DNA of 6,954 nucleotides from Clostridia bacterium (GTDB lineage: Bacteria > Bacillota > Clostridia > Oscillospirales > Butyricicoccaceae). A program made the position numbers and the translations under genes. This document shows, piece by piece, positions 6,137-6,954 of this stretch. The notes beneath the pieces are model-generated. The model had not been told where the DNA came from, did no database searches, and saw only the letters and a list, made by a program, of their open reading frames with translations. The DNA is taken from assembly GCA_017560175.1 (NCBI GenBank), contig JAFYOK010000217.1:1-6954 (forward strand). The letters run 5' to 3'. Numbering within the stretch: position 1 is the stretch's first letter; each line of letters starts with the position of its first letter.

Positions 6137-6242
6137 TATCTTCTTTCATCCGGACTGTACCGTTGGTCCCGGAATCCCACCGGGTCAGCTTACGCGCGCG
6201 GACTTTACCGCCAGTCGAGATTTTCACTCTGCCCTGAAGATA
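6137..6242 (-). ncRNA. FMN riboswitch (RFN element) upstream of ribU
   Basis: The minus strand carries the conserved RFN blocks in order: P1 5' strand ATCTTC (6241-6236), AGGGCAGAGTGAAAATCTCG, CTGGCGGTAAAGTCCGCG, CCGGTGGGATTCCGGGACC, then ACGGTACAGTCCGGATGAAA and P1 3' strand GAAGAT (6143-6138). The two P1 strands are fully complementary (7 bp counting 6242/6137). Aptamer length of about 106 nt is normal. It binds FMN and lowers expression of riboflavin genes. No T-tract exists between the aptamer and the ribU start, so control should be at translation initiation, not by a terminator. Confidence 0.96.
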
Positions 6243-6297
6243 CAAACCCTTTCCCGGGTTCAGGAAAAGGCGCAGAGAACCTCCTTTCTCAGAAATC
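6243..6297 (-). other. Structured 5' leader of the ribU transcript before the riboswitch
   Basis: From the predicted transcription start to the aptamer there are two hairpins. One is GAGAA-AGGAGG-TTCTC (6290-6275), whose hexaloop is exactly AGGAGG. The other is an 8-bp stem with one wobble, CCTTTTCC (6270-6263) with GGGAAAGG (6255-6248). No start codon follows the AGGAGG at a usable distance, so it does not serve a visible ORF. Confidence 0.45.
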
Positions 6298-6303
6298 AAA
6301 TTC

Positions 6304-6332
6304 ATTATATAACTCTATGGTTTTTTTGTAAA
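6304..6332 (-). promoter_or_regulatory. Sigma-A promoter of ribU
   Basis: On the minus strand there is TTTACA (6332-6327), a 17-nt spacer containing an A-run, and a perfect TATAAT (6309-6304). Start near 6297 gives a leader of about 205 nt holding the riboswitch. Confidence 0.82.
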
Positions 6333-6339
6333 GTTTAAG

Positions 6340-6367
6340 TTGTTTTGCTTAGCAACTGTGCTAAAAT
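6340..6367 (+). promoter_or_regulatory. Probable promoter of the polysaccharide deacetylase gene, with internal inverted repeat
   Basis: TTGTTT (6340-6345), a 16-nt spacer and TAAAAT (6362-6367) preceded by TGC, which makes an extended -10. Inside the spacer, TTGCTTAGCAA (6345-6355) is an 11-nt inverted repeat where a repressor could block RNA polymerase. The promoter diverges from that of ribU, with -35 boxes 7 bp apart. Confidence 0.6.
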
Positions 6368-6378
6368 GAAATCAGAGC

Positions 6379-6386
6379 AAGAGGTG
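6379..6386 (+). promoter_or_regulatory. Ribosome binding site of the polysaccharide deacetylase gene
   Basis: AAGAGGTG lies 7 nt before the ATG at 6394 and supports that start. The next codons encode a basic-hydrophobic membrane or signal segment, which is the expected N-terminus. Confidence 0.7.
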
Positions 6387-6393
6387 CTTCCCC

Positions 6394-6954
6394 ATGAAAA
6401 AAGTCGTTTCCATCCTGCTGCTCGGTCTCTTTCTGACCATAGCGGCTTACATACGAACCTCTGCCCCCGACCATCAGCTCCCGACAGATGCATCGGTCTA
6501 TATGCCTCAGCAAACCAAATATATCGCCCTGACCTTTGATGACGGCCCTCATCCGATCTATACCGACCGCATCGTGGACACTCTATTGCAATATGATGCC
6601 AAAGGTACCTTCTTCGTGCTGGGCAGCCGCATTTCCGATCATCTTCCCCAGCTGCAGCATATTCGGAACAGCGGAAGCATGATCGCCAATCATACCTGGG
6701 ATCACCTTGACCTGACCACTCTGTCTGCTGAAAGATTGGCTAAACAGATCGGCTCGGTTTATGGCAGTATCCGCAGCCTGTGTGGCTGTGACCCTTGGCT
6801 TGTGCGTCCGCCTTACGGTTTTGCCGATAAAGATGTCTGCCGAAACTGCCCCTACCCTATCATCTCCTGGTCGGTCGACACCCTCGACTGGGCATGGCTG
6901 GATGCAAGGAGGGTCACCGATCATATCCTCACCCACGCAGCCGACGGGGATATC
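6394..6954 (+). CDS. Polysaccharide deacetylase (NodB domain, carbohydrate esterase family 4), 3'-truncated by window edge
   Basis: 187 residues are visible and the frame is still open. MKKVVSILLLGLFLTIAAY is an uncleaved anchor or signal peptide without a lipobox, so the enzyme acts outside the membrane. The NodB domain begins near residue 43: TFDDGP (47-52) gives the catalytic base D49 and metal ligand D50. NHTWDHLDLTTLS (99-111) gives metal ligands H100 and H104. RPPYG (138-142) is motif 3, and SVDTLDW (160-166) is motif 4. The sequence reaches HAADGDI, just before the expected motif 5 (LxH), so only a few dozen residues are probably missing. The family removes N- or O-acetyl groups from glycans such as peptidoglycan GlcNAc, chitin oligomers or xylan. 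Cell-wall peptidoglycan is the usual target in Clostridia, but the substrate is inferred. It is divergent from ribU with its own likely promoter. Confidence 0.92.
   Translation, partial: MKKVVSILLLGLFLTIAAYIRTSAPDHQLPTDASVYMPQQTKYIALTFDDGPHPIYTDRIVDTLLQYDAKGTFFVLGSRISDHLPQLQHIRNSGSMIANHTWDHLDLTTLSAERLAKQIGSVYGSIRSLCGCDPWLVRPPYGFADKDVCRNCPYPIISWSVDTLDWAWLDARRVTDHILTHAADGDI

Noticed and set aside
6120..6305. 61-codon minus-strand frame covering the ribU leader, and small plus-strand frames at 6114-6338
   Set aside because: The region is the FMN riboswitch, and the minus-strand ATG falls inside the ribU -10 box. These frames are by-products of structured RNA.
1..6954. CRISPR arrays, insertion sequences, prophage genes, tRNA/rRNA genes or toxin-antitoxin pairs
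   Set aside because: No regularly spaced repeats, transposase or integrase motifs, tRNA cloverleaf or paired small genes were seen on either strand.

Overview
The window looks like a chromosomal segment from a low-GC-lineage Gram-positive anaerobe (Firmicutes, class Clostridia). Oscillospiraceae/Ruminococcaceae-type gut bacteria are the best guess, but that is inference. The grounds are purine-rich AGGAG-type ribosome binding sites, near-consensus sigma-A promoters in AT-rich gaps between fairly GC-rich genes, a Gram-positive lipoprotein signal, an FMN riboswitch on an ECF riboflavin transporter (RibU), and a radical SAM enzyme. No rRNA, tRNA, CRISPR array, transposase or phage gene was seen.

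Layout. Positions 2-1576 (+) hold the 3' part of a radical SAM/SPASM-like gene and rlmA (23S rRNA G745-type methyltransferase), 15 nt apart and closed by a strong hairpin terminator at 1588-1619. Positions 1622-2734 (-) hold a secreted lipoprotein whose C-terminal half resembles a transglutaminase but has lost the catalytic Cys and His. It diverges from trmB (2883-3527, +, tRNA m7G46 methyltransferase), and the two sigma-A promoters sit back to back with -35 boxes 8 bp apart. A 13-bp terminator hairpin at 3541-3570 ends trmB. On the minus strand it also ends a short remnant that reads like the last residues of a glyoxalase/VOC protein. That remnant lies directly behind a D-aminoacylase/N-acyl-D-amino-acid deacylase gene (3678-5282, -). 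Upstream of the deacylase is an unusually hairpin-rich 172-nt stretch (5319-5490), then ribU (5502-6092, -) with an FMN riboswitch (6137-6242) and a consensus promoter. Diverging from ribU is a polysaccharide deacetylase gene (6394 to the window edge, +), cut off at its 3' end.

How the parts relate. Two of the complete genes are RNA methyltransferases (RlmA on 23S rRNA, TrmB on tRNA). Three proteins act at or outside the cell surface (lipoprotein, RibU, polysaccharide deacetylase). ribU and the deacylase may share a transcript, because no clear rho-independent terminator was found between them. No multi-gene novel system is evident. The most informative observations are regulatory or evolutionary: a readable FMN-OFF translational switch on ribU built from mutually exclusive pairings, a catalytically dead transglutaminase-like lipoprotein, the VOC gene remnant, and the hairpin cluster.
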